Shown in pieces: positions 8,203 to 16,769 of a DNA stretch of 44,861 bases. The DNA is taken from contig NYUD01000010.1 in NCBI GenBank assembly GCA_002683825.1, positions 1-44,861 of the forward strand. Reading direction: 5' to 3'. How positions within the stretch are numbered: the first letter of the stretch is position 1; each line of letters starts with the position of its first letter. The DNA comes from Planctomycetota bacterium. Its GTDB lineage: Bacteria; Planctomycetota; UBA1135; GCA-002686595. The translations under genes and the position numbers were made by a program. The notes under the pieces were generated by a model that had not been told where the DNA came from, did no database searches, and worked only from the letters and a program-made list of their open reading frames with translations.

Positions 8203-9225
8203 TTAGGGGAGCAAGACGAGAGGGAACGGGTTGCTCACCATGCCGTACCCGCTGGAACCGGCGGTTGCATACGCGAAGTCGAACGAAAGACCGGCCACGG
8301 AGGGCGGCAACCCAGTGGGCACGGTAATCGTCGCGACCGCTCTCCCCATCGAGTCGAGCGCGCCGCCCGTGTTGCCAAACGGAAGCACGTTCGGAGACTG
8401 GTACGACTGGAGGAACCAGTTATCGAAGTTGAGGGGAAGCACCAAACCTCCACCGATGGCCAGCCCGGGCGATGTCCCGCTACCGGAAGCGAGGACCAGA
8501 TACTGGTCGCCTCCGAAGGAGCCTCCCGTGGACAACTGCAGCGTCTGCACGCCACCGGTGCTGACCGAGACGCCCTGGGTCGCCGAGTTCAGCGGCCGGT
8601 AGGTAGAGTTAAAAGAGCCCGCCAGCGTGAGGTTCCCACCCAGGCCGGAAGCGGGATCCGTGAACGTGAAGGTCACGTTGTTGAGGGGGATGGAAGCGGC
8701 ATAGCCCCCCGGCACCGTGGTCACGGTTCCGGACAACATCGACGGCGGAGTCTGCTGGCCACCGAGCGCGATGTTGGTCGTCGATCCAAGCGCCGTGACG
8801 ACGGCCGCCCCCGTCAGCAGGTTGACCTGCGCCATGGTCGTGAAAGCCCCTTGGTTGATGTTGAACGGGGCCGAGGTCACATCGAGGGTTACTCCGGTGA
8901 TCGCAATGCTCGCCAGGGTGCCGAAAAACGGGACCTGCACGACAGCATTGATCGGCCCCGTGGGACCGGCGACGCCGCCCGACACGAGCTGACCGGCGAT
9001 CGGCACACCTCCGACCGCGGTGATATCCACGCCCGCGGTCCCTTCAACATTGAACTGGTTCGCCGGCTGCCCCGTGATGGGTTGCGAGCCGAAAAGCGGG
9101 ATTTGCATCTGCCCCGAGTAGGTGATGGCAGACCCGCTGTCCATGACGAAGACATGGTGACCCTGCGCCGGGAGCACGGAGACCAGGAGGGCAAGAACGC
9201 ACGAAACGCGAGCGAACCAGATCAT
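8203..9225 (-). CDS. Secreted surface protein, Gly/Ser/Thr-rich, unknown function
   Basis: 340 residues. The signal peptide MIWFARVSCVLALLVSVLPAQG precedes a low-charge beta-rich protein (many GT, VTLDV, TFTDPASGLGG-type stretches). The last 100 residues (YLVLASGSGTSPGLAIGGG, then LDSMGRAVATITV, ending SNPFPLVLLP) resemble a C-terminal module that recurs in secreted proteins of this kind, and a similar beta module seems to sit in the middle of the Kelch proteins at 20112-23862. No catalytic motif and no PEP-CTERM-like anchor is visible. GGAG lies before the ATG. A long opposite-strand frame covers the same stretch but has no signal peptide or family resemblance. Confidence 0.8.
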   Translation of the reverse strand: MIWFARVSCVLALLVSVLPAQGHHVFVMDSGSAITYSGQMQIPLFGSQPITGQPANQFNVEGTAGVDITAVGGVPIAGQLVSGGVAGPTGPINAVVQVPFFGTLASIAITGVTLDVTSAPFNINQGAFTTMAQVNLLTGAAVVTALGSTTNIALGGQQTPPSMLSGTVTTVPGGYAASIPLNNVTFTFTDPASGLGGNLTLAGSFNSTYRPLNSATQGVSVSTGGVQTLQLSTGGSFGGDQYLVLASGSGTSPGLAIGGGLVLPLNFDNWFLQSYQSPNVLPFGNTGGALDSMGRAVATITVPTGLPPSVAGLSFDFAYATAGSSGYGMVSNPFPLVLLP

Positions 9226-9392
9226 GCTGCAGCTCCGAAATGAAGAGGAGGATGTGGGCGATCACATTGCCCACGCCTACATCGTACCGCAGCCGAAGAT
9301 CAAGATCGCCACGAACCCCGGAACGCCCGCTCCTCGGGACGCGGGAAGACCGCAAAGGTCGTAGAAAAGAGCCCCGTGTCAGGGCCTTAATG

Positions 9393-9432
9393 AAAGACGC
9401 GGCCGGCGCTCTGGGCGCCTGACCGCGTCTTT
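9393..9432 (-). terminator. Rho-independent terminator of the Rrf2 gene
   Basis: Arms AAAGACGCGG (9393-9402) and CCGCGTCTTT (9423-9432), with an inner GGCGC/GCGCC pair, lie 22 bp beyond the Rrf2 stop. On the minus strand the stem ends in TCTTTCATT, and A-rich bases on the other side mean it could work both ways. Confidence 0.75.
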
Positions 9433-9454
9433 GATGGCCTGCGAAGGGCCGAGG

Positions 9455-10018
9455 TCAGTAGGGCAGGTTGGTGCGCCCGTACCCGGTCGGGGTGCCGCCA
9501 GTCGACGGGACACCGATCGGCTCACGAGGCGACGTCGAGACCGTGTCTGAGCTCTGCTGAGGTGCTGTCTCATGTTGAGACGGCGAGCTCTCCATGGTCT
9601 GCGGTTGCGGCTTCGGAGGGAGCCCCTCAGATGCCAGGTCCGCCATGGTGACCTTGTTCAGATAGTTGACGAAGAGGCCGTGGGCGCGGCGGAGGACCGC
9701 CTTGAGCCGCAGGTTCTCATCGATGCCGTTGGTCGGCTCGCCGTGAGGCGGATCGAGGGGCTGGGCGCCCTGCTCGAGCGTCTCGACGACCTCACCCAAC
9801 GTCACGGTCTCCGGATCACGATCGAGCCGGACACCACCGCGACGTCCGCGGATCGCCTTGACGAAACCGTGGCTTTGCAGGCGACGAATGACACGTCCGA
9901 GATGCGCCGAGCTGATGTCGTAGTAGCTCGCGATCTCATCGGTCGTACAGTTCGCCTGTTTCGCCGCCATGTAGACCATGGCCCTCAGGCCGTAGTCAGT
10001 CTGTAGCTTGAATCTCAC
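9455..10018 (-). CDS. Rrf2-family transcriptional regulator without Fe-S cysteines
   Basis: 187 residues from the GTG at 10018, chosen because FKLQTDYGLRAMVYMA is the family N-terminus and GGGGGAA lies just upstream; further upstream reading gives a Gly/Pro-rich non-conserved leader. The winged helix is clear (TTDEIASYYDISSAHLGRVIRRL, then VKAIRGRRGGVRL). NsrR/IscR/RsrR-type members carry three cysteines after the dimer helix; here that region (LDPPHGEPTNGIDENLRLKA) has none, and the only Cys is in the DNA-binding half. It ends in a Pro/Ser/Thr-rich tail of about 50 residues. It probably senses something other than an iron-sulfur cluster. Target genes are unknown. Confidence 0.88.
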   Translation of the reverse strand: MRFKLQTDYGLRAMVYMAAKQANCTTDEIASYYDISSAHLGRVIRRLQSHGFVKAIRGRRGGVRLDRDPETVTLGEVVETLEQGAQPLDPPHGEPTNGIDENLRLKAVLRRAHGLFVNYLNKVTMADLASEGLPPKPQPQTMESSPSQHETAPQQSSDTVSTSPREPIGVPSTGGTPTGYGRTNLPY

Positions 10019-10201
10019 CGGTATTCCCCCTCCGCCCGCGGGTACATCCTTCCCTCCCCCATCCCATGGTGGAGCAGATCCGGCGCGGGCTTCGCCTTCA
10101 GGACATTGATCGGCATTTGCCAACCTCAGTCCGAAGAGAGAATTGGGCGGGAACGCAAACGAGGGGCCCGAAACAGGACGACGGGGGGACGCAAATGCCG
10201 T

Positions 10202-11785
10202 CTAGTCAAGCGTGTACGTGATCGGGGACCTGGAGCCGCCAGCCATGGCCATCTCGCGCCGCTCCCACGTCACGAACTCAGAATTGACCGCCATGACGTG
10301 GCTGTAGCGAACCGAGTAGTGGGGGACCCCCTTTGCCAGGAGGTCCTCGGAGAGGGCCCGATCCCGTTCCTGAAGGGCCTCCTTGCCGCGCTCGAAGGAC
10401 TCGCGGTCCCAGGATTCGACCTCCTCCACCAGCTCCCGGTAGATGGGAGCGCTCGGCCAGTCGGACTCGGCATTCACGTACCAGTGGAACACCTTGCCCA
10501 GCTTCTCCAAGAAGAGGTCGTGCTCGGCGCCGAACTTGAGGCAGGAGCCGTCGAAGTAGTTGCCGAGACGGGCCATCTTCTCCCGGTCGATGAGGTCGTT
10601 CTCCTCCGAGATCCGGTAGCCCGCGGTGCCAGGGAACGGAAAGAAGATCGCCCAACGAAAACGACCCATCTTGATACGGGCGCACAACCGGATGGTCTCG
10701 AAGATCTGCTCGCGGGTCTCGAACGGAAGCCCGAACATGATGAACGCGGACGTGTGCAGGTCGTGCTCGTGGGCGGCCGCGAACGCGCGCTCGATGGCGT
10801 CGTTCGTCATGAACCGCCACAGCACCTCGCGGCGGATCTGCTCGCTGCCGCTCTCGAGTCCGTACTTGACGATCATGCACCCCGAGTCCTTCAGTTGCTG
10901 CGCCATCTCGGCGCTGAACTGCTGGACATGGGCATTCACGACGTACGGCAATCCGATGCCCGAGTCCTTGTACGCGCGAGTGAAGTCCGCCACGTACTGC
11001 CTGTTCAGAGTGAAGAGGTCGTCGTCGAAGATCAGCGTCTCAATGTGCGGGTGATTTGCCTTTAGCTGCTTGATCTCGCGGATCACGCGTTCGGTCGGGA
11101 AATGACGGAGGTACTCCTTCGCCTTCTTGACGGCGCCGTCCTCGACGTAGCGATCCACGATCTCCTTGTTGAAGCAATAGGTGCACTTGTAGGGGCACCC
11201 GCGGCTGGTGAGCATCCCCATCCAACCCTTCTTCACGCGGACGATGTGGTCGAGATCGAAGAGCTCGAAATCCTGCTCGGGGAGTGACGCGAGATCGGGG
11301 AACGGGTCGACCGCATTGGTAACGGCCTCTCCCGTCGGGCTGAAGCGCGCCGGGATCCGCATGTTCGGTACGGACGTGAGATCTCCGCCATTCGCGAGGC
11401 GATCGACGAGCTCGAGCATCGAGAACTCGCCCTCGCCGACGCAGGCGTACTCGTAGTGGGCCTCCTCGACGACCTCGTCCGGCACCATCGTCACGTGAAC
11501 GCCACCGATGACCTGAGGGATCCCGAACGTCTCACGCAGGGCCTCCGCCACGTCGACCGACCACGCGTACTGCTGGCTCATCACCGAGTGCCCGATGATG
11601 TCGGGCTGGAACTCTCCGACCCGCTGCTTGATCTCGTCAATGGTCGGGATCGGCCACAGCACCTCGCACACGTGGATCAGGTCGACCTCGTGGCCCCCTG
11701 CCTTGAGACACCCGGACAGGGCCGCGACGCCGTGATTGATCCCGGGCGGGCAGTCGATGCTGGGATAGATAAGGAGGACCCGCAT
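10202..11785 (-). CDS. B12-binding-domain radical SAM protein (BchE-like)
   Basis: 527 residues from ATG 11785. This start gives MRVLLIYPS, the usual first strand of the N-terminal cobalamin-binding domain; upstream codons are arginine-rich and unlike the family. The domain (about 1-150) lacks the DxHxxG cobalamin motif, as many members do. The radical SAM core holds the cluster motif CPYKCTYC (Cys 197, 201, 204), the GGVHVT turn and the GE-type motif in ACVGEGE. The family includes methyltransferases and cyclases such as BchE; the substrate cannot be told from sequence. It stands alone, divergent from the peptidase gene at 11928. Confidence 0.92.
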   Translation of the reverse strand: MRVLLIYPSIDCPPGINHGVAALSGCLKAGGHEVDLIHVCEVLWPIPTIDEIKQRVGEFQPDIIGHSVMSQQYAWSVDVAEALRETFGIPQVIGGVHVTMVPDEVVEEAHYEYACVGEGEFSMLELVDRLANGGDLTSVPNMRIPARFSPTGEAVTNAVDPFPDLASLPEQDFELFDLDHIVRVKKGWMGMLTSRGCPYKCTYCFNKEIVDRYVEDGAVKKAKEYLRHFPTERVIREIKQLKANHPHIETLIFDDDLFTLNRQYVADFTRAYKDSGIGLPYVVNAHVQQFSAEMAQQLKDSGCMIVKYGLESGSEQIRREVLWRFMTNDAIERAFAAAHEHDLHTSAFIMFGLPFETREQIFETIRLCARIKMGRFRWAIFFPFPGTAGYRISEENDLIDREKMARLGNYFDGSCLKFGAEHDLFLEKLGKVFHWYVNAESDWPSAPIYRELVEEVESWDRESFERGKEALQERDRALSEDLLAKGVPHYSVRYSHVMAVNSEFVTWERREMAMAGGSRSPITYTLD

Positions 11786-11869
11786 GTCGAGTGCAGAGTA
11801 ACGAGCCCGAACATGCCGGTAAAGCACCCGATCCTCTTCAGCTGGCGCCTGAACGACCCGGCGCGGCTC

Positions 11870-11898
11870 TTTGCGCCCGGTCCGGCGACTCCTATAGT
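11870..11898 (+). promoter_or_regulatory. Sigma-70-type promoter for the C25 peptidase gene
   Basis: TTTGCG (11870-11875), 17-nt spacer, TATAGT (11893-11898). The -10 is good (5 of 6), the -35 weak. The expected start site is about 25 nt before the ATG at 11928. Confidence 0.5.
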
Positions 11899-11927
11899 GG
11901 TGGGCTTCCCTGCTCCAGAGGCTTCCC

Positions 11928-14591
11928 ATGTTCCGCACCATCACGCTCGTCCTTTGCCTCGCCGCCGTCATCCCTGCCCAGCGCGGTTTCCGACCACTGC
12001 GGGTTACCGTCGACAAGGACGGGCTGTATCTGCTCTCCTACGCCCAGATCGCAGCACACATGGACGTGCGCAGCGTCTCCCCCAACTCGCTGACCCTAGT
12101 CCAGGACGGCGTCCAGGTGCCCATCGAGATCCGCGGCGGTCGAGACGGGCGCCTCGACCCCGGGGACGGCATCGTTTTCCTCGGACGCGGCGGGCGAGGC
12201 CCCCATTCCAAGAAGGGGGTGTACATCCTTGAGCGAGCGCGCAATCCCCGCCGCATCGGGCAGCTCCCGCCGGTGCCTCTTACACGCGAGGTAACCGATA
12301 CGGCCCGACGCATCATCGTCTTGGAAAAGGACAAGCTCTTCGCCCCCCTCGCCTGCGTCCGCAAGGACGTCATTCGCGGTGAGCGTCAACGCAGCCACTG
12401 GTATTGGCACCAAGCCCTCGCCCCTGCCAGCGCCACGCCGGCGGCCATGACCAGCGCCACCTGTGTCTCCGCGATCCAGCCGGAGCCGCGCCGCGCCGAG
12501 GGCGCGGACCTGATAATCGACGTCGTCGGGCCTACGGTCCCGGGGATCAAGCAGAAGGTAATCGTGAACGTCAACGGCCGCGACCTTCCGCCGTTCGAAT
12601 GGGACACGCCGCTCGAGAAGCAGATCCGTATCCGCATACCGAGCGGGATCGTCGAGCGACGGAACAGCATCCAGGTCAGGAACCTGTCACCGGTAGACAT
12701 CTACGACGAACCCGGCAATGAGGTCGGGCGCTCGCGAAACCGGATCCTCATCGACCGGATGACGCTGGAATTCGGAACCCTGCTGATGGGGCCGTCAGCC
12801 GTCAACGAGCAGATTCACTATCGCATCAACCGCGCCCGCCTCCCCGCCGGGCAGCCGCTGCAATTCGAAGCGCTGCGGGCTGAGAGGCTGCTGGTCTACG
12901 ACGTCGGGCGCCACTGCTGGGCGACTGCGGGTCGCGTGGCTCCGCCGCGTCGCGGCACCGGGCCACTCGAGTACATCTGCGCCGGCGTCGACTCTTTCAG
13001 AGAACCCGAATCGGTCGCCCCGCTACGACCGACGACAGCCCACATGCCCGGTCCCGGCGCCGACTGGGTCGTCGTGACGACCTCGAGGCTCGCGCCCCTG
13101 CTCGGCCCCCTCGTCGAACACCGGCGCTCGCGGGGCTTCACCCCCGCGGTCGTAGAGGCCGGCGACCTCTACGACACCTTCACGCACGGGCGCTTCGACC
13201 CCCGCGCGATCTCACGATTCGTCCGCGCGGCGCACCGGAACTGGAAGCTCAAGCCGAAGTACCTCCTCCTCGTGGGCGACGCCGATCATGGCGCTGATTG
13301 GCTCTCCACCAAGGAGACGATCCCGACCCAGATGGTGATGACCGACTACAACGGCGCGACAGCCACCGACGCGCTCTACGGTGACGTGGACGGAGACGGC
13401 ATGCCCGACATCTCGGTGGGGCGCCTGCCCGTCCGTACTCCGGATGGCACCCTGCGGGTCGTCAATCGCATCATCGATCTCGAGACGAAACCTCCAGCGG
13501 GCACCTGGCGCCGCCGCATCCGGTTCGTCGCTGGCCAGGCCCGGTTCAGCCCCATCATCGACCGGCTCCTCGAGCGCACGTTCAAGAGCGTCGTCGCGAA
13601 GGAAATCCCGGCCGCGTTCCGTCTCTCGATGACATGGAGCAACCCGCGCTCACCCTTCTACTGGCCGGCCTCCCGGTTCAGCGAACGGGTCGTGTCGGAA
13701 TTCAACGGAGGCTCCCTGGTCTTCACCTACGTCGGCCACGGATCCGCGCAGGCCTTCGACGTCATCCGTGATTCTTCCGGGTTTAAGTGGCCGATCCTCG
13801 ACGCCGAATCCGTCGCCTCCATCGACGCCGGGGCCCGCAACCCCGTACTGGCGATCATCGCGTGCTGGACGGGGATGTTCGACGCGCCCGCCCGCGACTG
13901 CATCGGCGAGCTGCTGCTCCGCAAGGACGGTGGACCGGCCGCGATCATCGCGTCCTCACGCATCTCGCACCCTTATCCGGACGCGCTCATCGGCCTCGGC
14001 CTCGCACGAGCGCTGTTCAAGGGGCGCCGACCAATCGGCGACGTGCTGCGCGATGCCCGCGTCACCATGATGTCCGAAGCTACGGGGGCGATCGCCAAGA
14101 TGGCGTCGCCGTTCCTCTCGGACGCCGTCGATCCCCAGGCCCTCGTCAAGGACCACATCTACCTCTACAACCTCCTCGGCGATCCGGCCACGTCCGTCCC
14201 ATTCCCCGAGCGCGATCTCACCGTCGTCGCCCCGAAGACGTCGAACGCCGGCACCCCCATGAACGTGGAAGTCGCCTGTGGCGAAGCCGCAGGGCGCCTC
14301 ATGATCACCGTCGATCGACCGGTTACGCGCCCGGCTCCTGGGCTCGAACAACCGGACCCGGCGAAGGGAGCCGTGGACTCCCTGGTGATCCGCAACCACC
14401 TCAAGGCCAACAACCCGACCGTCGCTCGCGGTGAGGTGGACGTGAAGGGGGGCAACGTCACCATTTCCATCGACCTGCCGGAGGACCTCCCTCCGGGGAA
14501 GTACCACGTCACCGCGTACCTGGTCGGCGCGGCAACGGGGGGCGATGGGCTGGGTTCAACGACGGTGACCATCGGGACCAAAGACGGATAA
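11928..14591 (+). CDS. Secreted gingipain-like cysteine peptidase (family C25)
   Basis: 887 residues with signal peptide (MFRTITLVLCLAAVIPAQ). A beta-rich prodomain-like first 370 residues leads to the C25 caspase-like domain, starting near DWVVVTTSRLAPLLGPLVEH and running through YLLLVGDADHG and DALYGDVDGDGMPDISVGR. The catalytic pair is present: His604 in YVGHGS and Cys646 in IIACWTGMF. An Ig-like C-terminal region follows. Gingipains are secreted by the type IX system in Bacteroidota; no type IX C-terminal signal is evident here, so export by Sec is more likely. Substrate and activation are unknown. The gene appears to be a single-gene transcript. Confidence 0.9.
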   Translation: MFRTITLVLCLAAVIPAQRGFRPLRVTVDKDGLYLLSYAQIAAHMDVRSVSPNSLTLVQDGVQVPIEIRGGRDGRLDPGDGIVFLGRGGRGPHSKKGVYILERARNPRRIGQLPPVPLTREVTDTARRIIVLEKDKLFAPLACVRKDVIRGERQRSHWYWHQALAPASATPAAMTSATCVSAIQPEPRRAEGADLIIDVVGPTVPGIKQKVIVNVNGRDLPPFEWDTPLEKQIRIRIPSGIVERRNSIQVRNLSPVDIYDEPGNEVGRSRNRILIDRMTLEFGTLLMGPSAVNEQIHYRINRARLPAGQPLQFEALRAERLLVYDVGRHCWATAGRVAPPRRGTGPLEYICAGVDSFREPESVAPLRPTTAHMPGPGADWVVVTTSRLAPLLGPLVEHRRSRGFTPAVVEAGDLYDTFTHGRFDPRAISRFVRAAHRNWKLKPKYLLLVGDADHGADWLSTKETIPTQMVMTDYNGATATDALYGDVDGDGMPDISVGRLPVRTPDGTLRVVNRIIDLETKPPAGTWRRRIRFVAGQARFSPIIDRLLERTFKSVVAKEIPAAFRLSMTWSNPRSPFYWPASRFSERVVSEFNGGSLVFTYVGHGSAQAFDVIRDSSGFKWPILDAESVASIDAGARNPVLAIIACWTGMFDAPARDCIGELLLRKDGGPAAIIASSRISHPYPDALIGLGLARALFKGRRPIGDVLRDARVTMMSEATGAIAKMASPFLSDAVDPQALVKDHIYLYNLLGDPATSVPFPERDLTVVAPKTSNAGTPMNVEVACGEAAGRLMITVDRPVTRPAPGLEQPDPAKGAVDSLVIRNHLKANNPTVARGEVDVKGGNVTISIDLPEDLPPGKYHVTAYLVGAATGGDGLGSTTVTIGTKDG

Positions 14592-14611
14592 CGGAGACCG
14601 CCCGCCGCCCC

Positions 14612-16399
14612 TCACTCATCGATCGCCCGCCGCATCGCGGCCGCGCCCTGGATGTCCGGGCGTAGCTCAAGGGCACGCCGGTACGCGCCCTTCATCTCGC
14701 TGACCTTGCCGTGCTCCTTGGCGGCGATCCCCGCCTCCTTCCAGGCTCCGGCCTCCCGGTCCCGCGTCTCGAACCGTTTCGCGGCGAGGACGAAGCGCTC
14801 GTAGGCACGCTCGAGCCTCGCTGTACGCGTCGGCCCCGGGCGACGTCGGCGCCCGATACGAAGATCGGCCCGCGCTGCGAGGTTGAGGGCGTCGGGATGC
14901 TCCCGCCGGATGCCGAGGGCGAGCCACTCCTCGATGGGCCTCAGATCAACGTCCTCATCCAACAGGCGCTGCCGCTCGAGGAGGGCGCGCGCCCGGTTGA
15001 GTCGACCCCGGGCGTAGCCAGGGTGAAGCTCGACAGCCCGCGCGAACGCGCGATCGGCGGCCTCGAAGTCCGGCTCATGCCTGTCCACGTGGGGGTCGGG
15101 AAGATAGTGGTAGACCCCCAGGTTGTTCCAGGCCTTGTGATCCTCCGGATAGGCACGGATGACGTCCTCGCAGTAGCTCCCTCGATCCGTGTAGACCGAG
15201 ATGCGGCGGGTCGTCACGAAGGCCCCCATGACGACCGCGACCAGGAACGCCAGGGCCGCCAGCTGCGGCATCGAACGTCGGCTCGCGCTCGCGACAGCGC
15301 GCACCAGCAGCGGCGTAAGGAGCAAGCTCGGCGTGTAATTGAAGCGCTCCGCCATGACCGCCCCGATGGGGATGATCTGCAGAATCGGCAACAGCGACAC
15401 GGCGAGCCCCCCCAACAGGAAGCCATCGATGCGACGCCCGCGCGAGAGCAACCGCCACGCACCCCACAGCATGGCGGCATAGAGCGCGAGCGCCAGCACC
15501 GCCGTCAATCCACCCGGCGCGTCACCCAGCGCCCATGCATGGGCGCGGTGGTCAGCGGCCACACCAACGGGCACCACGACCAATGCCAACAACCTGAAGC
15601 AGGCCCGGCACCCCATCGCGAACCGGGTGCCGATCCCCTGCTCTGCAAACACCACCCCTGCGCCGTCCCCGGCGAACGACGGCAGGACCCCGTCCACGGC
15701 GCTGACGCGCAACACGAGGTAGAGACCGAACGCGATCCCGAGCATCGGGAAACGCCGCCAGTGTCCGCGGCCCGGCAGCAAGAGCACCAGGAGCGGCAAG
15801 GTAACGGCCATCTCCTTCGACATGAGACCGAGGAGAAAGCAGATCCCGAGACCGATCGTCCGCATTCCCCAGAGCCCCTCGCCACGGGCTCGCGCGGACA
15901 ATGCGGAGATCAGCCCAAGCAGCACAAAGAGCGCGGACAGGACATCGGTGCGGCCGCTGATCCAGACACTCGCGCCGAGCATGGCCGGATTGACACCAAA
16001 CAGGAGCGCCGACGCTGCCGCCCCCCCGGCTCCCACACCGAGGCGCCGCAAGAAGATGAACAGGAGCCCGACGACGGCCAGATGCAGCAGCATCTGAATG
16101 CTGTGGGACGCCCGAGGGTCGAAACCGAAGCCGGCCCCATCGACCAGGTAGCTCAGCTGTACGAGCGGCCTGTAGAGGCCGATGTTGCGGCTGCCCCAGT
16201 AGTTGGTCAGCAGCAACGCCCCCGCACCATCCCAGCTGCGGAGGTCCGGATGCTCGAGGATGGCCTCCACGTCGTCGTAGGCGTAGCTACACCGGAGCTG
16301 TGGGGCGTGGACGACCGCCACGACCACCAGGACCAACGCGAGGATCTTGGCCGAGCTATCCATCGAACGTGCCAACAGCAAAGACCCTACCCCTTTCAT
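14612..16399 (-). CDS. Polytopic TMTC-like membrane protein with C-terminal TPRs
   Basis: 595 residues. Residues about 14-400 form ten or more membrane helices. The first periplasmic loop has YAYDDVEAILEHPDL and later YRPLVQLSYLVD, the pattern of TMTC/DUF1736-type GT-C proteins, whose eukaryotic members are O-mannosyltransferases. The C-terminal 170 residues are TPR-like (KAWNNLGVYHYLPDP, then AFARAVELHPGYARGRLNRA). An acceptor protein and lipid-linked sugar are expected, but activity is not shown. The start may be ATG 16399 or ATG 16363 (MDSSAKIL); neither has a good ribosome site. Nothing nearby suggests a glycan cluster. Confidence 0.82.
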   Translation of the reverse strand: MKGVGSLLLARSMDSSAKILALVLVVVAVVHAPQLRCSYAYDDVEAILEHPDLRSWDGAGALLLTNYWGSRNIGLYRPLVQLSYLVDGAGFGFDPRASHSIQMLLHLAVVGLLFIFLRRLGVGAGGAAASALLFGVNPAMLGASVWISGRTDVLSALFVLLGLISALSARARGEGLWGMRTIGLGICFLLGLMSKEMAVTLPLLVLLLPGRGHWRRFPMLGIAFGLYLVLRVSAVDGVLPSFAGDGAGVVFAEQGIGTRFAMGCRACFRLLALVVVPVGVAADHRAHAWALGDAPGGLTAVLALALYAAMLWGAWRLLSRGRRIDGFLLGGLAVSLLPILQIIPIGAVMAERFNYTPSLLLTPLLVRAVASASRRSMPQLAALAFLVAVVMGAFVTTRRISVYTDRGSYCEDVIRAYPEDHKAWNNLGVYHYLPDPHVDRHEPDFEAADRAFARAVELHPGYARGRLNRARALLERQRLLDEDVDLRPIEEWLALGIRREHPDALNLAARADLRIGRRRRPGPTRTARLERAYERFVLAAKRFETRDREAGAWKEAGIAAKEHGKVSEMKGAYRRALELRPDIQGAAAMRRAIDE

Positions 16400-16451
16400 G
16401 TCGAACGTCCTGGGTCGCTCCGCTTACCCTAAGGGGCATCTTCGGTGATCG

Positions 16452-16769
16452 GTGCGAAGACCCAACGTGAACACAGAGCACGAACCTACCCGCCTCAAGA
16501 TCGGTGAAGGCTACATCAGCGGCTATCTCTCCGTGTTCCTCGGTCTGGTGTCACTAGGCGGCGTGCTTTGCTTCCTGTTCCCCGAGTTCCTCACTACGCC
16601 GGAATTCAGGAGCCAGTATCCCGTCGAGGTCTTCCGTCAGGTCCTCCGCGGATGCCTGTTGGTGTCCTTCGCGCTCGCCCTGCTCAGCATCGGACGTGCC
16701 GGAGGCATCGGAGCGCTGACGGCAGCCATGAGGTTGAGACGGCGGAGTCGCAAACAGGTCGCGCGTTAG
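16452..16769 (+). CDS. Small two-helix membrane protein, sterol-desaturase N-terminal-like fragment
   Basis: 105 residues from GTG 16452 (GTG 16467 is an alternative). It has two membrane segments (SGYLSVFLGLVSLGGVLCFL and LRGCLLVSFALALLSIG). The stretch GEGYISGYLS...FPEFLTTPEFR resembles the N-terminal membrane segment found in front of the catalytic domain in some bacterial sterol desaturase/fatty acid hydroxylase proteins. The histidine-rich catalytic domain is absent: the frame stops after a short basic tail and the next gene begins on the other strand with a 4-bp overlap. It may be a remnant or an orphan membrane domain. Resemblance is from memory of the family and is uncertain. Confidence 0.55.
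   Translation: MRRPNVNTEHEPTRLKIGEGYISGYLSVFLGLVSLGGVLCFLFPEFLTTPEFRSQYPVEVFRQVLRGCLLVSFALALLSIGRAGGIGALTAAMRLRRRSRKQVAR

Noticed and set aside
8085..8327. An 80-codon plus-strand frame that starts just after the sigma-54-like promoter
   Set aside because: No ribosome site, Arg-rich composition, and it runs through a strong hairpin and into the antisense of the next gene.
8182..9243. A 353-codon plus-strand frame opposite the surface-protein gene
   Set aside because: Highly charged Arg/His-rich product without known domain; the opposite frame has a good signal peptide.
14711..16432. A 573-codon plus-strand open frame opposite the TMTC-like gene
   Set aside because: Its product is Arg/Gln/Pro-rich with no family resemblance, while the minus strand encodes a clear polytopic membrane protein. 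High GC leaves long antisense frames open.
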